NCBI RefSeq assembly: GCF_004364325.1
Contig: NZ_SOCP01000018.1
Span: forward strand, 1-64,000
Source: Actinophytocola oryzae
GTDB taxonomy: Bacteria; Actinomycetota; Actinomycetes; Mycobacteriales; Pseudonocardiaceae
Direction: 5' to 3'
Length of the DNA stretch: 64,000 nucleotides
Below, piece after piece: positions 62,501 to 64,000 of the stretch. Every line of letters starts with the position of its first letter. Position 1 is the first letter of the stretch. The notes beneath the pieces are model-generated. The model saw nothing but the letters and a program-made list of their open reading frames with translations. It was not told the origin of the DNA and made no database searches. The position numbers were made by a program, and so were the translations under genes.

Positions 62501-64000
62501 CGGCTGACCTGACGAAGAAGTTCGGGTCGCAGGACTTCTGGCGTGGTCGTGGCGGTGACCCGGTCGGCAAGGCGCTGGACGAGTTCCGCGCCACACACGG
62601 CGGACCCGGCCGTGGCACCACCCCCAGCCGGTACACGCCTTCCGCGAGCACCAGCACGCCCTCGGCCAGCACGCACACGCCCGCCCAGGCACGCACCGCG
62701 CCTGCCCCCCGGCGAGGTGGCCTGACGTTCGGGTCGGCGTTCACCGGGCTGCTCGACCTCATCTCCGGCAATCGCCGGGGTGGCGGGCACGACCTGGAGG
62801 GCGGCCGGTCCTCGGGGTTCCCGGACCCGCCCGCCGCACCGCCGCGGGATGGCGGAGCGACGGCACCGCCGCGGGATGGCGGGTCGACCGCGGCACCCAC
62901 GACCGTGCCGCGCCCGGAGCGGCCGGCAGGGCCCGCGCCGGAGCACGCGTTCGACATCGAGCCGGGTAGCACCCGGTTGAGCGACGGGCAGCGCGGCGAG
63001 CTGAAGTCGTTGGCGGACGTGCTGAAGAACGCGACGGAGACGCGGCGTCAGGACGGTTATCTGCCGCCGCCGGTGACGGTGTCGGGTGCCAACGCACATC
63101 TGGTCGCGGACGGCCTTGCCGAGCACGGTATCGATGCGAAGGTGGCGCCGGGTCGTGCCGACGGCGCCGATGTGACGGTGGACTGGAAGCTGAACCGGCC
63201 GACCAGTGACCCGGCGGACGCGATCCTGAACGACGAGTCGTGGCGGCACAGCACGGCCGAGAGCGCGCCGTGGTTCGACCCGAACACGAACCCCGTTCCT
63301 TCCAACGTGATCGAGGACGCCGCGAAGAACGTGCCGGTCTCCGGCAAGGTGAACAGCGAGCAGGGTGGTCTGCGGCAGAGCGGCAAGCCGTGGCGTGGGC
63401 CGATCGGCTACGACATCCGCCGGTTCGACGTGACGGGGCCGGACGGCAAGACCGTGCCGGTGGAGCACCACACCACGAAGGTGTTCCTGGACCCGGGGAA
63501 GGCCACGCCGGAGGAGATCCGCGCGCTCCAGGAGCGTGCGAAGGCCGGTGTGGACGAGCGGTACAACCAGGGCTACCGGACTGCGGGCGGTCGCCAGTTC
63601 CACTCGTCGATCGAGTTCGTCAACGATCGGGGCGACGCCCACGGTGTCGTCAAGGTGGGGGAACCCGGCGGCCGGGCCGACCAGCTCAACTGGCCGGTGG
63701 ACCTGCCGAAGGAGGAGCTGGGGCACGAAGCCGGTCACTTCGGCGGCCTGCACGACGAGTACCTGTCGACCGACGCCGACAAGCCCGTCTTCCAGCACCA
63801 GGACGGCAAGGGTCGCGTCGTGTCGGACAAGGGTCCGATGACGGCCGGGTTCGCAGACCCCGACGCGCGGTTCAAGCCGCGCAACATGTGGCTCGTCGAG
63901 AACCGCATGCGGGAGCTCGAGTCCGAGGCCGTCGACACGCGGACGCCGCCGGAGGAGTACTCGTCCCCGCCGCAGGTCCACCGTGACGGTGGCAGCCAGG
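56593..64000 (+). CDS. Giant multi-domain polymorphic toxin exported by the T7SS (3' end outside window)
   Basis: Start ATG at 56593 with GGAAGGAGGTG upstream. The frame is open through 64000, so at least 2469 residues. Residues 1-110 are a WXG100-like helical leader and 128-165 a hydrophobic stretch. Gln/Gly/Ser-rich repeats (GRGGDQSQQFGDQSQQ, GQQSNLPGQQSNVP) occupy about 580-770. A zincin motif HEFFHFLGLDD is at 1338-1348. A protein-glutaminase-like domain has C1658 (GCYFRAHEWA), H1711 (WGYHVAP) and D1732 (VLDPAMG). A module with VSGANAHLVADGLAEHGIDA and DESWRHSTAESAPWF is at about 2150-2230. A second zincin, HEAGHFGGLHDE, is at 2378-2389. It is the last visible gene of the locus. I expect an immunity gene beyond the edge. 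Confidence 0.85.
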   Translation, partial: MAPKGGGHGGQASGISGSGSSMTTQLPDGLQKFFKVTLGMTWPEGSEGGLHQMSDAWYAFQKAAEAGVADLEALLPRLASAMRGDTADALTKYLEDVKSSLNDVADASGEFGKMANTTAADIQKAKIMLIAMALMVLATVISLIASLFGAFAVPGVLAAGRFALQAIWNALVRKIMQMTWQKAAMGLGKLAWTIGKYAAGGAAFMGGLDLSIQTGQLIDNKIHGGHGGRDEIDWESVKGSVIGGAIGGAAFGGFHGIGKGIGGAVKGAGKGGGPKNIGGKGPGAGFGGKGPGAGFGGKGPGAVGKGPGAGGKVGGEGAGAGGKGGGKAGEGAGKGKGYEGKGYDSNGFKTEADPKSWKNKLGGRGEAGDPPGWVRGFGQIGYAGAQIGMVAASNPLVNKATGHDDDIWAGILGGAAPYHASKGMSAKADAIAGDFAKKFASKLGMNFDEPNLGLGGGDSEKAPLLGGDDSDSDSSHGDESGFDDAGDTHSIAGSLDETTPLTIPESPFDTEGGFTGHGQDVSNGDGKFGSLFTDGGEHSITTSTDGNTGSSSQSGQMSDDAKQFFGGGESGQNSGGVTQEGGQQGDQGRGGDQSQGQGRGGDQSQQFGDQSQQGRGGDQSQQFGDQSQQGRGGDQSQQFGDQSQQHGRGGGEFDQHDGHTGRDGGPIRSEFGPQLGSQDGNGVFQPGQQSGFPTGQQSNLPGQQSNVPGQQSNLPGQQSNVPGQQSNVPSGSQQTTPGGNSGTQQNGQPVTQQSGPQNAQQNNQPSTQSNQPSTSGGPKQGAPVVTQSGPATSGTGHTTSSGPSILDSPVPKIDIPALADQTPEAHILDSPVPHIDTPALADGPPKLSVENNVVDESPVSPLTDSERTFQPTGPVSPITPAAPSFPASNTQNTSGFTQQTPSSSSTSNVTPSATPQSHPQATPHTTPQSSQQSTSNTQPVSQSRDTGGSSSNQSSSSTQQPRAEDPANTTPNIAKGIDKSVADKLQSLLDRPTERTFPLTQSGERPGLDKTVPQPSDRTVPQPSDRTVPQPSDRTVPDKSQVAHVGEQRTPQKPLPQAPEKVPVVDKPGPTPDRPSDRTPPPERPAPSDRSAPGGDRSGPERPAVKTSKPEEVAAAVVAVAHLGPDLQAGHDNGTNHGGHQGPGRDGDGFAQRDSRDKRAAWDGQRNAAKPTRISMERFLPSPVTKDDPHRTVENNQVSGTISQIRYDVRHFEASPGKWVLEFSVPLDLVSPNNKIDAGTRAKAAEELQQLLDEHVNFQHKWQDKGQFDGEQVQLGKGQFEDSQIHFTVEAKTPNGVEKGWDADPNRSVPVDVHRGNPFRKVNQVQWDLSKPPATRMHEFFHFLGLDDPAVGPNPTVGRGGIMSLADNKVTPAQLGVITGLFDKWSRPVISRAWSDESPHAQPTPSPAPSAELVNSVFSDGPYSGQHKPPNAPNPPDPQGGPPRDPQGGPPRQGPSRERQGPPRGPQDGPSSSRRSPGRSTEGSRGDRRSQQDDPGRSGQNKQGTQPRGLFDDMAQDPAHKAAQDEFNAAIEANKASADEASRLADLFDPSKMSEQQRAAAQQWDKLFSNEDHEAGDPLGLDTRPNPELADSGGKDNYKVPPPTPSRGVPPNPAWTPIAATVDRAHAEALYNEFTTSTFRHSRRGDLPLPTEHPEDGCYFRAHEWAETLANRGIDVRKVFVGRKTPSLKTMSSNAFGATPNNPRPIHWGYHVAPMIAIDPGNGGKPEYVVLDPAMGRGAVPVATWLELAGVKDGFHESDLNNPKPYHHPHNASPLTAGEPRVLVTDPYALIPPWLTIDNKSGEVRGPESRAEAQRQARAMEDRIARYSDEAGKRKQFRQWVESLSDGQRSWFDLANNSLQGDKLKDFQTWFRGLSGADRAEFRTKLGDIPHDAFNRVPELRTQVQEARDFLAGLPENQRNEIKGAANFIVLADHHKEGGADLRAPLFDDIVDMVAHKYSADSVTKAEDLSADLTKKFGSQDFWRGRGGDPVGKALDEFRATHGGPGRGTTPSRYTPSASTSTPSASTHTPAQARTAPAPRRGGLTFGSAFTGLLDLISGNRRGGGHDLEGGRSSGFPDPPAAPPRDGGATAPPRDGGSTAAPTTVPRPERPAGPAPEHAFDIEPGSTRLSDGQRGELKSLADVLKNATETRRQDGYLPPPVTVSGANAHLVADGLAEHGIDAKVAPGRADGADVTVDWKLNRPTSDPADAILNDESWRHSTAESAPWFDPNTNPVPSNVIEDAAKNVPVSGKVNSEQGGLRQSGKPWRGPIGYDIRRFDVTGPDGKTVPVEHHTTKVFLDPGKATPEEIRALQERAKAGVDERYNQGYRTAGGRQFHSSIEFVNDRGDAHGVVKVGEPGGRADQLNWPVDLPKEELGHEAGHFGGLHDEYLSTDADKPVFQHQDGKGRVVSDKGPMTAGFADPDARFKPRNMWLVENRMRELESEAVDTRTPPEEYSSPPQVHRDGGSQ

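Overview
The window is GC-rich, densely coding actinobacterial DNA. The ESX/type VII secretion genes (eccB, eccC, eccD, mycP), the actinobacterial tmRNA, LuxR-type ATPase regulators and SigE-like sigma factor point to the Pseudonocardiaceae (Lentzea, Saccharothrix or Actinosynnema-like). The genus is inference; no rRNA or marker gene is present.

Left arm (1-12.1 kb), accessory. A TetR regulator is cut by the window edge, followed by a large secreted RHS/YD-repeat polymorphic toxin with a Hint domain, a 100-residue C-terminal toxin of lower GC, and an overlapping putative immunity gene. Next comes a graveyard: an IS5-type transposase tail, a 1380-bp ISAs1-family element with 20-bp perfect terminal inverted repeats and a frameshifted transposase, and an NB-ARC gene truncated by that element. 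A tyrosine integrase follows, whose ORF ends inside tRNA-Ala(GGC), so the tRNA 3' end is the likely attachment site.

Chromosome-like segment (12.1-20 kb): an adenylate-forming ligase, a DsbA-like / MauE-DoxX redox pair with a small membrane protein, a 91-bp tandem-repeat block, tmRNA (ssrA) on the minus strand, and a sensor-domain protein / histidine kinase / LuxR response regulator operon.

RNA island (20-27.2 kb). A DUF7873-like protein gene is followed by unusual RNAs: two tRNA-like genes whose 3' half precedes the 5' half (the topology known for bacterial YrlA Y RNAs), phage-like tRNA-Gly(TCC) and tRNA-Ile(GAT), a truncated tRNA, and a tRNA-Lys-like body with a structured insert in place of its anticodon arm. 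An ABC exporter/MarR block and a sigma factor/anti-sigma-like pair follow. A second copy of the leader-ORF + double hairpin + interrupted tRNA module then lies upstream of an internally deleted MXAN_6230/SCO0854-like gene and a 17-bp-stem RNA that shares a sequence motif with the interrupted tRNAs. This is the most novel part of the window.

Type VII secretion locus (27.2-64 kb). Two divergent LAL-type regulators separate two paralogous ART-like proteins. Then come a beta-helix/AAA ATPase, mycosin (mycP), a palindromic repeat cluster, fused eccC on the minus strand, eccD, eccB and a long co-directional series of small helical (WXG100-like) proteins. The series continues with an acidic repeat protein, a Pro/Gly-rich WXG-like protein and a YbaB-like protein, and ends in a >2469-residue toxin still open at the window edge. 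That protein carries two HExxH zinc-protease motifs and a protein-glutaminase-like Cys-His-Asp domain. The natural reading is a dedicated ESX system exporting a giant multi-domain effector.
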